The notes under the pieces were generated by a model. The model searched no databases. It was not told where the DNA came from and worked only from the letters and a program-made list of their open reading frames with translations. From JADJPL01 sp040382095 (GTDB lineage Bacteria > Bacteroidota > Bacteroidia > Chitinophagales > Saprospiraceae), in NCBI GenBank assembly GCA_040382095.1, contig JBEIGB010000005.1, positions 1 through 64,000 of the forward strand: a stretch of DNA of 64,000 nt, in the 5' to 3' direction. The stretch's first letter is position 1, and each line of letters starts with the position of its first letter. A program made the translations under genes and the position numbers. Shown in pieces: positions 17,098 through 26,024 of this stretch.

Positions 17098-18120
17098 TTA
17101 TCCTCCAATGGTGGACATGGATTCCTGGACAGGAAGGCCAAATTTACGGTTTTTCTCAGCTTCCCAACCATCTTTTGCGCGATTGCCGAGGGCCTGGAGG
17201 AAGGTTTCCTGTAATTGGTTATCCGTGGCACCAGCCCGCATCAGGTCGCGGATATTGAATACGCCATCGTCATAGAGGCAGGTTTTGAGCATACCCTGCG
17301 GCGTGATCCGGATGCGGTTGCAGGTACCACAGAACGTACGGGAGTAGGCGGCAATAATACCGATACTCCCCATGAAGCCTGGTATCCTGTAGTTATAGGA
17401 GGTAGAAAAAGGGGGATCTGGAATTTTTTCAATATCGGGGTAAGCGCTGCGGATATGGTCGAGGATGCGGCGGTGGTCCCAGGATAGCCGGGCGTGTTGT
17501 TTGCCCGAGCCGTTAAAAGGCATTTCTTCTATAAAACGGATGCTGACCGGCTTATCTCTGGCCATTTCGACCATATTAAGGATATCCCCGGTATTTTTAC
17601 CATCCATAACGACTGCGTTGATCTTTGTTTTTATGTCGTACTGCAGCAAAGCATCCAGGGTATCCATTACCTGGGGGAAAGCATCCCGGCGCGTAATTTC
17701 GAAGAACCTGTCGCGGTCGAGGGAGTCGAGGCTTAAGTTGACCGAGCGGATTCCGAGCGATTTGAGTTCGGGAACGAGCGCAGCGGTCGTTGTGCCGTTA
17801 GTCGTGATATGGATTTCGTTCAGGCCATCCATTCTACTCAGGGCGCGCAGGAAATCCATCATATCCCGGCGTACGAAAGGCTCTCCGCCGGTAATCCTGA
17901 CTTTTTCGATACCCATCTGCACAAGGAGGGCGGTGAGGCGGATCATTTCCTCATAAGAGAGCAGCGCATTTTTGGGGACATAGTTGATACCTTCTTCCGG
18001 CATACAATAAAAGCACCGAAGATTACAGCGGTCTGTAACGGCGATCCGCACATAGTTAATCATTCTGCCGTGATTGTCGTAGAGCGGCATAGGAAGAAGG
18101 TTTTGAATGCTTCGGGGCAA
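17098..18120 (-). CDS. moaA: GTP 3',8-cyclase MoaA
   Basis: The 340-residue radical SAM enzyme performs the first step of molybdenum cofactor synthesis. The N-terminal cluster binds through Cys32, Cys36 and Cys39 (TDRCNLRCFYC). The second cluster uses the C-terminal CGTCNRIRITPQGMLKTC. The protein ends in the double glycine (TIGG) needed for activity. ITGGEPFVRRD is the SAM-binding GGE motif. It is the first gene of the moaA, oxidoreductase, moaC, mobA run. moaD, moaE and moeA are not in the window. Confidence 0.97.
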   Translation of the reverse strand: MPRSIQNLLPMPLYDNHGRMINYVRIAVTDRCNLRCFYCMPEEGINYVPKNALLSYEEMIRLTALLVQMGIEKVRITGGEPFVRRDMMDFLRALSRMDGLNEIHITTNGTTTAALVPELKSLGIRSVNLSLDSLDRDRFFEITRRDAFPQVMDTLDALLQYDIKTKINAVVMDGKNTGDILNMVEMARDKPVSIRFIEEMPFNGSGKQHARLSWDHRRILDHIRSAYPDIEKIPDPPFSTSYNYRIPGFMGSIGIIAAYSRTFCGTCNRIRITPQGMLKTCLYDDGVFNIRDLMRAGATDNQLQETFLQALGNRAKDGWEAEKNRKFGLPVQESMSTIGG

Positions 18121-18482
18121 TGAAGGATAAAAAAGGTTTTGAGTGCCTGGGGTAGGTAGGGCTAAAGCGGAGTTGTTGCGACTGTTCTTTAAGTATTTTT
18201 TAGGCGCTGTGCGCCAAATTATAATTATAATATACGTCCATTCAAAACAATTAGAGGTTGTGTAGAAAGCATTTTACCGCCTTTTGGGCAGAATAAAATT
18301 TTTTAAGGCTGTCTCACAAGTTCTGGGGATGTGTAAAAAGCCCCCGGCCTTTAATTTAGCAGCGAAGGCGCCAAAAGTCCTTTTTACACAACCCCAAAAA
18401 ATATTATTTGGCAGCATAAGCTGTATATGGTGGCGAAAGGGGCTTTTCCCACCACCTCTGGGGGGGAGAACGGGCGAATGGA
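18121..18482. other. Intergenic region carrying dispersed repeats
   Basis: This 362-bp gap between rny and moaA contains no credible gene. Its left third (18180-18250) is AT-rich and may hold the moaA promoter. From 18253 onward it is filled by members of the dispersed repeat family. Confidence 0.6.
18253..18395. repeat. Dispersed palindromic repeat, copy near moaA
   Basis: GAGGTTGTGTAGAAAGC at 18253 is a degenerate single copy. AGGCTGTCTCACAAG follows at about 18306. GGGGATGTGTAAAAAG (18325-18340) then pairs with CTTTTTACACAACCCC (18380-18395) with one mismatch, enclosing a GC-rich loop that includes CAGCGAAGGCGCCAAAAGTC. The hairpin with its T and A tracts would act as a bidirectional terminator; this is inference. 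Confidence 0.7.
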
Positions 18483-20165
18483 TTACCTGGCGTAGGAGAT
18501 TGCCCGTTTTTCGCGGATTACCGTGACTTTAATTTGTCCGGGGTACTGCATAGTTTCCTGTATTTTCTGGGAAATCAGGAAAGCCAGATCATCGGCATAA
18601 GCATCTGTGACTTTTTCGCTTTCGACGATGACGCGCAGTTCACGGCCGGCCTGCATGGCGAAGGCTTTGGATACCCCTTCGTGCGCCATGGCGATATCTT
18701 CGAGCTCTCCGATACGTTTGAGGTAGCTTTCGAGGATTTCGCGGCGGGCACCGGGGCGGGCACCTGAGATTGCATCGCAGGCCTGAACGATTGGGGAGAT
18801 GATATTGTTCATCTCGATTTCATCGTGGTGGGCGCCGACGGCATTGCAGACGACGGGATTTTCCTTGTATTTTTCGCAGAGTTTCATGCCCAGGATTGCG
18901 TGCGACAGTTCGCTTTCTTCCTCGGCGACTTTACCGATATCGTGCAACAGGCCTGCGCGTTTGGCGGTTTTGATTTGTTTTGGGTTGAGCCCAAGTTCGG
19001 CGGCCATGATTGCGCAGAGGTTTGCAGTTTCGATGGAGTGTTTGAGTAGGTTTTGGCCATAGGAAGAGCGGAACCGCATACGGCCGACCATTTTGACCAG
19101 ATAGGGGTCGAGGCCATGGAGGTCGAGTTCTATAACGGTACGTTCGCCGATTTCCACGATTTGCTCATCGAGTTGTTTGCGGGTTTTTGCGACGACCTCT
19201 TCGATACGTGCGGGGTGGATACGGCCATCGGCCACGAGTTTTTTGAGGGCCAGGCGTGCGACTTCCCGGCGGATGGGATCGAAGCTGGAGATGACGATTG
19301 CTTCCGGTGTATCGTCCACGACGATTTCCGCACCGGTAGCAGCTTCGAGTGCACGGATATTCCGGCCTTCGCGGCCGATAATCTGTCCTTTGAGGTCATC
19401 GGAATCCAGATGGAAGACGGAAACGGTGTTTTCGATCGTGTATTCGGCGCACATGCGCTGGATCGTTTGGATGACAATTTTTTTAGCTTCCTTGCTTGCG
19501 TTCGTTTTAGCCTGTTCGATAGATTCTTTTACGATAGACATGGCGTCTGTTTCTGCTTTGGCACGGACGGCTTCAAGGAGTTGTTCTTTGGCCTCTTGTT
19601 CGCTGAGTTTGGCGAGGTTTTCCAGTTCTTTGATGCGCAACTCGTTCGCATTATCCAGCTCTTCTTTTTTTCTTGCGATGATTTTGAGTTGTTTTTCCAG
19701 GTTTTCGCGGATGAGGGCGAGTTCAGCCTCTTTACCTTCGATATCGGTGCGCAAATTTTCGAGGAGTTGTTGTTTTTCCTCTAATTTTTCTTCTTTAAGC
19801 TTGCTTTGCGTTTCGAGGGCTTTGATTTCCATTTCGCGCTCTTTGAGCTCGACGAGGGAGGTGGATTTTTGGCTATCGAACTGTGATTTGAGTTTTGTGA
19901 AATGTTCTTTAGCTTCCTGGATTTTTCGCTGTTTGATGCGTTCGTTTTTTGATTCGGCCTGGTCGGCGAATTTTTCGGCTTTCATTTCCGCTTCATCCAC
20001 GATCCTTTTGGCGGTCAGTTTAGCTTCTTTGATCTGGAGATCGGCTTGGACGGATATTTCTTCAATTTGTTTTTTCCGGGCACGTCCGAGGGTTGCCTGT
20101 ATGATGGCGAACCCTGCGACTGCGCCAAAAACTGCCCCTATAATAGCCCCACTTAATATTTCCAT
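18483..20165 (-). CDS. rny: Ribonuclease Y
   Basis: A 560-residue membrane-anchored endoribonuclease. An N-terminal span (GAIIGAVFGAVAGFAIIQ) is followed by a long charged coiled coil (about 30-215). The KH domain contains LKGQIIGREGRNIRALEA and the HD domain contains LLKHSIETANLC and AGLLHDIGK with the His-Asp metal ligands. RNase Y initiates mRNA turnover at the membrane. The ATG at 20165 is preferred because it begins the membrane segment. A probable 6S-like RNA lies between this gene and zapA. Confidence 0.96.
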   Translation of the reverse strand: MEILSGAIIGAVFGAVAGFAIIQATLGRARKKQIEEISVQADLQIKEAKLTAKRIVDEAEMKAEKFADQAESKNERIKQRKIQEAKEHFTKLKSQFDSQKSTSLVELKEREMEIKALETQSKLKEEKLEEKQQLLENLRTDIEGKEAELALIRENLEKQLKIIARKKEELDNANELRIKELENLAKLSEQEAKEQLLEAVRAKAETDAMSIVKESIEQAKTNASKEAKKIVIQTIQRMCAEYTIENTVSVFHLDSDDLKGQIIGREGRNIRALEAATGAEIVVDDTPEAIVISSFDPIRREVARLALKKLVADGRIHPARIEEVVAKTRKQLDEQIVEIGERTVIELDLHGLDPYLVKMVGRMRFRSSYGQNLLKHSIETANLCAIMAAELGLNPKQIKTAKRAGLLHDIGKVAEEESELSHAILGMKLCEKYKENPVVCNAVGAHHDEIEMNNIISPIVQACDAISGARPGARREILESYLKRIGELEDIAMAHEGVSKAFAMQAGRELRVIVESEKVTDAYADDLAFLISQKIQETMQYPGQIKVTVIREKRAISYAR

Positions 20166-20301
20166 ATTATGAACAACTTTATGTTTAATTACAAAAAAAG
20201 TACCAGGCGGGTTGCACTGGAACATATTCAGATTCAAAAATAGGTGTTTTTACGTGTTGATGGTTAGTTTACCTGAATTAGAGGCACAAAAAGGGTAAAA
20301 A

Positions 20302-20424
20302 GTGAAAAAAACGACATTTCAGGTCTGCCTATCTGTGCTTTGACCTCATTCTACAGAGGATAAAGGACGGCGGCATCCGGAAGTGTTTTTACACTGCAGG
20401 AGCGTTGGTCCGGCAGTTTTTCAC
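20302..20424 (-). ncRNA. Candidate 6S-like RNA between zapA and rny
   Basis: On the minus strand GTGAAAAAC (20424-20416, starting within the zapA stop codon) can pair with GTTTTTTTCAC (20312-20302). This closes a roughly 123-nt structure with internal hairpins such as AGTGT-AAAA-ACACT and CCTC-N8-GAGG. The distal arm is T-rich, as in a terminator. Size, long rod shape and the position next to zapA fit the 6S-type RNAs known from Bacteroidetes. I could not run a covariance model, so this is a candidate. Confidence 0.5.
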
Positions 20425-20714
20425 TTCAGCAATTCATCCAGGAGTGTATCTACGCGGGAGATTTTTGCAGCCACCAGTGCCTGGCTGTCTTCGCTTTGCG
20501 ATGATTTGAACAGATCGACAGCATAGGTAAGCAGGGCCATTGCCAGGCAGTCCTGTTTATCTTTTTGTGTATAGGTAAGCTGGAAAGTATTGACCCGTTC
20601 GTTGACTTCTTTGACGATTTTCCGTATCGCCGCTTCGTCATCTGCCTGTACTTTAAGCGGATAAGGGCGGCCTGCGATAACGACGGTGATATGGCTGAAT
20701 TCCGGGTTTTCCAT
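20421..20714 (-). CDS. zapA: Cell division protein ZapA
   Basis: A 97-residue FtsZ-ring-associated protein. The globular N-terminal head (SHITVVIAGRPYPLKVQADDE) is followed by a long helix (about 28-97). KIVKEVNERVNTFQ and DCLAMALLTYAVDL match Bacteroidota ZapA. ZapA crosslinks FtsZ protofilaments at midcell. It lies 70 bp downstream of the small coiled-coil gene and belongs to the pheT, coiled coil, zapA run. Confidence 0.92.
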   Translation of the reverse strand: MENPEFSHITVVIAGRPYPLKVQADDEAAIRKIVKEVNERVNTFQLTYTQKDKQDCLAMALLTYAVDLFKSSQSEDSQALVAAKISRVDTLLDELLK

Positions 20715-20784
20715 GGTTGTACCTGGTTTTAGGGGAGCTATTTCAGGCGTTACCCCTGGGAGTTTCCCACAATAAATTACCTTA

Positions 20785-21087
20785 TCAACGGTCTGTTTTT
20801 TTCAACCAGTCAATCGGGTTACCTGCCTTTTGGACCTGGCGGTCAATTTGCATAGCGGTCGTATCGAGCAGATGTCCGGCATCAATTTGTGTTGAATGGG
20901 CATCGTTTGCAGCGTTGGAGAGGGCATCTTTAAGGACGGCAATGAAAATTTCCTTTTGGGCAATTTCTGCCTTTAGCCTTTGGTTTTCTTCTTCCAGTGC
21001 TGCAAGGTCGCTTTCGAGCCTTAGCGATTTATGCGCCAGACGCTGTATTTTTGATTCAATACGGTCCAGAAGTTCAGATAAATTCAT
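20785..21087 (-). CDS. Small coiled-coil protein upstream of zapA
   Basis: A 100-residue protein, predicted almost wholly helical with a heptad-rich stretch from about 5 to 60 (rich in Leu, Glu and Lys: KSLRLESDLAALEEENQRLK). No signal peptide or membrane span. A small coiled-coil protein of this kind commonly separates pheT and zapA in Bacteroidota, suggesting a link to division like ZapB, but no function can be assigned from sequence. Confidence 0.75.
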   Translation of the reverse strand: MNLSELLDRIESKIQRLAHKSLRLESDLAALEEENQRLKAEIAQKEIFIAVLKDALSNAANDAHSTQIDAGHLLDTTAMQIDRQVQKAGNPIDWLKKTDR

Positions 21088-21138
21088 GGTACGGATTTCG
21101 TCTTTCCTGCACCTACCAATAAAAGATTTAACAAATCC

Positions 21139-23586
21139 TCAACGCCGGATGAGTGCGTTGAGTTTTACTTCATACTCCTTGATGAGCTGATCCATGACCT
21201 GATCTACTTCTTTATCCTGCAGGGTCCTTTCGTGGTTTTCGAAAGTAAAGCTGACGGCGTAGGATTGTTTACCAGTGCCCAATTGTGCTTCATTAGCATA
21301 CACATCGAACAAATTGAGGTCGCGGATTAAATTTTTGCCGACTTTTCGAGCAATTGACGCAATATCTGCAAATTTTACGGAATTATCAATAACGAGTGCC
21401 AAGTCTCTGCGTATTGCGGGGAACTTATTTATTTCTGTATAACGGATGCGTTGTTGTGCGACGGCTTCGAGCAGGGTATCCCAGTGGAAGATGGCGGCGA
21501 AAACTTCGCCTTTCACGCCCATATCACGTCCGACCGTACTGTGGATGCGTCCCATCTCGACGAAAGTTTTTGTGCCGCGGGTCAATTGGAGCCCAAAGTT
21601 GAACGCCTGGTGTTGCAGGGGTCTTTCCTGCAGGTCTTTCAAGCCCAACCTTAGGAGTACTTTTTGGACATAAGCCTTCAGGGTGAAGAAGGAAGCAGGT
21701 GCCTCATTATCGAAATACCGGCTTTGGGCCCAGCGTTCGCCACACAAAAAGAGTGTGAGCTGGAAATTTTCCGTAAAGCCACCCTTGTCGTTTTTTCGAT
21801 AGCATTTACCAAATTCGAAGAGGCGGATACGGTTTTGCCTGCGATTTTGGTTGTGGACGATTGCTTCGAGCCCGCTCATGAGGAGGTCTGGCCGCATGAT
21901 ATCGAGGTGTGCATTAGAAGTATTGTTGATAAAGACCCAGTCCTCTTCTGGTATATAGGTGTGTGCTCCCCGGTAGTAGCGCGACTGGGTGAGGGAGAGC
22001 GCCATCATTTCGTGGAAGCCGTTGGCTGCGAGTAAGTCTGCAACGGTATTGCGAATTGCGGAGGGGTCTGGTTGGGGTTTGAGATTAAGGGTATAGTGGA
22101 ATTTTTCAGGGATATCCACTTTATTGAAGCCATAGATTCGGAGGATTTCTTCGATGACGTCGGCTGGCCGGTAGATATCTGCCTTATTTGTGGGAATTTT
22201 AACGGTGAAAGACGCTTCATCCCTGGAACTGATTTCCATACCCAGGGCTTCGAGGATAGTTTCGGTTTGGTTTTTATCAAGTGCGGTACCAATAAGTGCA
22301 TTGACATGTGCATAGCGCACGGTGACCATTTTAGGCACGACTGGATTCGGGTAGATATCCACTACGTTCGAGGCGATTTTGCCCCCTGCGAGTTCCTGGA
22401 TCAACAGTGCTGCACGCTTAAGGGCATAGACGGCGATATTGGGGTCGCTGCCTTTTTCGAAAACCCTGGCTGCATCGGTACGCAAGTTGTGCCGTACGCT
22501 GGTACGCCGGATGAAAATGGGGTTAAAATGGGCAGATTCCAGGAATATATTGACGGTTTGGGTAGAAACGCCGGAGCGCAGCCCCCCAAATACTCCGGCG
22601 ATACACATTCCATTGGACTCGCCATCGCAGATCATGAGGTCTTGTTCGCCCAGGATGCGTTCTGTTTGGTCGAGGGCGATGAAAGATGTTCCTGCTGCAA
22701 GGGTTTTGACGATAATTTTACCTCCTGTGATTTGGTCGAGGTCAAAAGCATGGAGTGGCTGTCCGAGTTCGTTGAGCACGTAATTGGTCGCGTCCACGAC
22801 GTTGTTGATCGGTCTCAGGCCGATGGCTGCGAGACGTTCTTTCAGCCACGCAGGCGACTCACCAACGGTGACGCCCTGTATGGAAACGCCGGCATACCTG
22901 GGGCATGCACTGGGGTCATTAATTTCGACAGCGATTGGGAGCGTTTCGTTATCAACGGTGAAGTGATCAATGGGCGGGAAGAGGACGTTGCCGGAGTGGC
23001 CGTAGTTGATATGCAGGGCAGCGGCGAGGTCCTTTGCCACTCCGAGGTGATTGGTGGCATCGGTGCGGTTGGGGGTAAGGCCGATTTCAAGGACGTGGTC
23101 TTCGTGGATATTAAAATAAGTGCGGGCTTCCATACCGACCGGAGTATCGTTGGGAAGTACGAGGATACCGCTGTGGTCATGGCCGATCCCGAGTTCATCT
23201 TCTGCACAGATCATGCCTTCGGAGGTTTCGCCCCTGATTTTTCCTGTTTTGATGGTAATGGGATCGCCCTGGGCGGGGTATAGGGTGGTTCCAGGTGTTG
23301 CGACGAGTACTTTTTGGCCGGCAGCGACATTTGGTGCCCCACAGACAATAGATAGTGGCGTGCCTGTACCGATGTCAACGCGGGTAAGGGAGAGTTTATC
23401 CGCATTAGGGTGTTTGGAGCAATCGAGTACAAGGCCGGTGACGACCCCTTTGAGGCCGCCTTTAATGGTTTCGACACGTTCGATACCTTCCAGTTCGAGT
23501 CCAATATCGGTAAGGATTTCCCCAATTTTTTCGGGGGAGCGTTCGAGTTCGATATAATCGCGCAGCCAGTTCAGTGAAATTTTCAT
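21139..23586 (-). CDS. pheT: Phenylalanyl-tRNA synthetase beta subunit
   Basis: An 815-residue PheT, full length for the long bacterial form. It has the N-terminal segment MKISLNWLRDYIEL, the tRNA-binding EMAP/OB domain (about 40-155, with SKHPNADKLSLTRVDIG), and the B3/B4 editing domain. The B5 domain contains the catalytic-like core, and the C-terminal anticodon-binding domain is at about 720-815 (FPAIRRDLALVID). PheS is not in the window. It lies between the TPR gene and the zapA group on the same strand. Confidence 0.97.
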   Translation of the reverse strand: MKISLNWLRDYIELERSPEKIGEILTDIGLELEGIERVETIKGGLKGVVTGLVLDCSKHPNADKLSLTRVDIGTGTPLSIVCGAPNVAAGQKVLVATPGTTLYPAQGDPITIKTGKIRGETSEGMICAEDELGIGHDHSGILVLPNDTPVGMEARTYFNIHEDHVLEIGLTPNRTDATNHLGVAKDLAAALHINYGHSGNVLFPPIDHFTVDNETLPIAVEINDPSACPRYAGVSIQGVTVGESPAWLKERLAAIGLRPINNVVDATNYVLNELGQPLHAFDLDQITGGKIIVKTLAAGTSFIALDQTERILGEQDLMICDGESNGMCIAGVFGGLRSGVSTQTVNIFLESAHFNPIFIRRTSVRHNLRTDAARVFEKGSDPNIAVYALKRAALLIQELAGGKIASNVVDIYPNPVVPKMVTVRYAHVNALIGTALDKNQTETILEALGMEISSRDEASFTVKIPTNKADIYRPADVIEEILRIYGFNKVDIPEKFHYTLNLKPQPDPSAIRNTVADLLAANGFHEMMALSLTQSRYYRGAHTYIPEEDWVFINNTSNAHLDIMRPDLLMSGLEAIVHNQNRRQNRIRLFEFGKCYRKNDKGGFTENFQLTLFLCGERWAQSRYFDNEAPASFFTLKAYVQKVLLRLGLKDLQERPLQHQAFNFGLQLTRGTKTFVEMGRIHSTVGRDMGVKGEVFAAIFHWDTLLEAVAQQRIRYTEINKFPAIRRDLALVIDNSVKFADIASIARKVGKNLIRDLNLFDVYANEAQLGTGKQSYAVSFTFENHERTLQDKEVDQVMDQLIKEYEVKLNALIRR

Positions 23587-23639
23587 AAGTAGATGGTTTG
23601 CGGAAATTTTGGCGGGCGTAAAGGTAAGGATTTTTTCGG

Positions 23640-25181
23640 TTACAACCCATCGAGGCGGTTGAGGCCTGCTTTTGCAGATTGATGGAGGCTGCTGCGGTAA
23701 TCGGAGGGATCGAGGGAAAGGCAGAGGCGGAAGAATTGCCTTGCAAGGGGCAGATTTTTTTGTTTTTCGTAAATGAGGCCGGTTTGGAGGGCGGCATTGC
23801 AGGCAAAGTAGAGGGGGAGGTTTTGTCCGAGATCAATAGCAGTGCGGTATGCTGAGAGTGCGGCGGCCATATTGCCGAGGCTGTGGTGGATGCGTCCGGT
23901 ACGGTAGTGGTATTCGATTTGTTCTGGAACTTCTTTGAAGTCCCGGGCATTGACTTTAAGCATGGTTTCGAGGGCTTTGGCCAGGTAGCCTCCATCGAAA
24001 AGGAGTCGGGCCTTGAGCAGGGAGAGGGAAGGCAGGCGTGGGTTTTGAGCCTCGATGAGTGCATTTTTGTCGGGTCCGGTGGCAGCCTGGCCCTGATGTA
24101 CGGCAAGAGCTTTGAACTGGCGGTACTCGGGGATATCGTTGCGCAGCAGGGCGGCCCAGGAGAGTTTTTGATAAGTTTCCTTGATGCCGTTTTCCCCTTT
24201 GAAATTTTTGAGGAAACGGAGGAACTGTTCTGAAGCCCCGGGGTCGAGCTTTCGCAGTTTTGCATTGCCGTGCAGGAAGTCCAGGTAGGGAAAGGGAAGC
24301 AGGGATTGGTGGGTGGGTTTGTTTTCAAGCAGCTCAAGTGCATCGTCGTTGCGTTTACATTGCATAGCAACACTGGCGAGGAGGAAACAATGCAGGAGAT
24401 TGGACTTTGGGTTTAAGCCTGCGTTTGATACGGTCATCCAGGCTTTGTCTGGTTCGTTGGAGAAATTGAGCAGCACGTAAGTATAGAGCAGTAGTGTTTC
24501 TTCCCGGAAAGGGAATTCCTGGTTGCTGGTTTTTGATATGACAGTTTCCAGCTCGGCTTTCCCCTGGCGTATGCTGCCGCGCAGGCCACCCAGAACGCGG
24601 GCTCCCCAGCGGTAGTTATCCGGGATTGCACCGACCATCGCGTGCAGGATACCGAGATTTTTGAGGTTGGGGAGGAAACGCGGATATTTTTGCTGGTTCC
24701 GTTGGAGGAGCTTATATGCTTTTCCGATACTGATAAATGCAGGGAGATACTCTCCGAAGCGCAGTTTGAGGAAAGCCCATTGGAGCAGGATATCGGCCTG
24801 ACCGTAATAATAATAAGGTGAGGTTTCGTCCCCCAGCTGGAGGAGCTTTAGGCGGGCATCTTCGTTTTTTTTCAAGCGTTGGTAGAGGGCCTTATCCTCG
24901 CTGACGTAGAGCTGAAAAAAATCGAGATAGTTATCGAGATGGATTGCGGCGAGGTTGCCGGGTTCCCGGGATTTTAACGATTTTAGGGACACACGGGCAT
25001 CCTCGAGCTGGAAAGAGAATATTTGGGTGTAGATATTTCGGGCATGCCCGGAGTAATGAAAGTACGCAGGGGATTCCGAGGCATTTACCGCTGTGGCTGC
25101 CAGGAACAGGAGCGTGCAGGCGTAGAGTGCCTGCTTGAGCGAAGTTGGTAACTTAGGGGAACATCCGAAGCGTAGTTCAAT
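23640..25181 (-). CDS. Exported TPR-type protein, start codon uncertain
   Basis: About 513 residues. A signal-peptide-like segment (LKQALYACTLLFLAATAVNASE) is followed by helical repeat sequence with several TPR-like units in the C-terminal half, such as HSLGNMAAALSAYRTAIDLG and YEKQKNLPLARQFFRLCLSL. No ATG, GTG or TTG lies in frame between the end of the upstream gene and the signal peptide. The nearest candidate is an ATT at 25181-25179 overlapping the upstream TGA. The alternative start at 25334 would overlap the zinc-ribbon gene by about 158 bp and give an unlikely N-terminus. Function unknown; probably periplasmic scaffold. Confidence 0.7.
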   Translation of the reverse strand: MELRFGCSPKLPTSLKQALYACTLLFLAATAVNASESPAYFHYSGHARNIYTQIFSFQLEDARVSLKSLKSREPGNLAAIHLDNYLDFFQLYVSEDKALYQRLKKNEDARLKLLQLGDETSPYYYYGQADILLQWAFLKLRFGEYLPAFISIGKAYKLLQRNQQKYPRFLPNLKNLGILHAMVGAIPDNYRWGARVLGGLRGSIRQGKAELETVISKTSNQEFPFREETLLLYTYVLLNFSNEPDKAWMTVSNAGLNPKSNLLHCFLLASVAMQCKRNDDALELLENKPTHQSLLPFPYLDFLHGNAKLRKLDPGASEQFLRFLKNFKGENGIKETYQKLSWAALLRNDIPEYRQFKALAVHQGQAATGPDKNALIEAQNPRLPSLSLLKARLLFDGGYLAKALETMLKVNARDFKEVPEQIEYHYRTGRIHHSLGNMAAALSAYRTAIDLGQNLPLYFACNAALQTGLIYEKQKNLPLARQFFRLCLSLDPSDYRSSLHQSAKAGLNRLDGL

Positions 25182-25944
25182 CCGATTCGGCCGCAATCGC
25201 TTCTTTATTTGGCTGGAGGATGTTGTCGTCCACCAGGATACGTCCGCAGTATTCACAGGCGATGACTTTTTTACGCATGGAGATTTCCAGTTGTAATTGA
25301 GGAGGGATTTTATTGAAGCACCCGCCACAGGCATCGCGTTGAATTGTAACTACTGCGAGGTTATTGCGGTACGAGGAGCGGATTCTCTCGTAAGCTTTGA
25401 TGAGGCGCTCTTCGATACCTTCTTTAGCGGCAGCGGATTTTTGGCGCAGAGCATTTTCTTCTGATTCGGTTTTGGAGATGATATCCTGGAGTTCGACTTT
25501 TTTCACTTCCAGGTCGTTTTTCTTTTTTTCGAATTTTTCTTCCGTAGCGGCGAGTGCCTCTTCTTTGGACTGGATATCGGCGTTGGCCTGGCGGATTTTC
25601 TTTTCGGCCAATTGGATATCGAGTTGCTGGAGCTCGAGTTCTTTGGTCAGGGCTTCGAATTCGCGGTTATTTTTAACATTGTCCAGTTGCTGCTTGTAGC
25701 GTTCGATGAGGGATTCCGCCTCCTTCATATTGGCCTGCTGCTTAGCGATATTGGCTTGCAGGTCCTTAATGGTGTTGCGCAGTTTACCGATGCGGATTTC
25801 GAGACCGGCGATATCGTCTTCGAGGTCGCTGACTTCTATGGGCAGTTCTCCTTTCAGGATTTCGATTTCGTCAATTTTAGCGTCAATGAGCTGGAGTTCG
25901 TATAGCTGTTTGAGTTGTTCTGCAACGGTGATTTCCTGTGCCAT
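25177..25944 (-). CDS. Coiled-coil protein with C4 zinc ribbon
   Basis: A 255-residue protein. A long antiparallel coiled coil (about 10-180) is followed by a C-terminal zinc ribbon: CGGCFNKIPPQ and, about 24 residues on, CEYCGRILVDD, four Cys in two CXXC pairs. The family (zf-RING_7, CdsZ-like) is widespread and often cotranscribed with the Nif3-like gene, as here. Nucleic-acid or ribosome-related roles have been suggested for homologues. The last bases overlap the likely start of the TPR gene. Confidence 0.88.
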   Translation of the reverse strand: MAQEITVAEQLKQLYELQLIDAKIDEIEILKGELPIEVSDLEDDIAGLEIRIGKLRNTIKDLQANIAKQQANMKEAESLIERYKQQLDNVKNNREFEALTKELELQQLDIQLAEKKIRQANADIQSKEEALAATEEKFEKKKNDLEVKKVELQDIISKTESEENALRQKSAAAKEGIEERLIKAYERIRSSYRNNLAVVTIQRDACGGCFNKIPPQLQLEISMRKKVIACEYCGRILVDDNILQPNKEAIAAESD

Positions 25945-26024
25945 AGTTTAAAATTTGATTGCTAGCAAAAACGGGTGATTTTATCTGGGGTTGTGGGCGG
26001 GGTTTTGTGGTGAACAGGCCCGCG

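Noticed and set aside
19053..20172. Long open frames antisense to rny
   Set aside because: They are mirror frames of a biased coiled-coil gene and have low-complexity compositions (Phe/Asp or Ser/Arg rich).
23462..24373. A 303-codon minus frame overlapping the TPR and pheT genes
   Set aside because: Its product is Ser/Pro/Thr-rich without domains and it lies in another frame of two clear genes.
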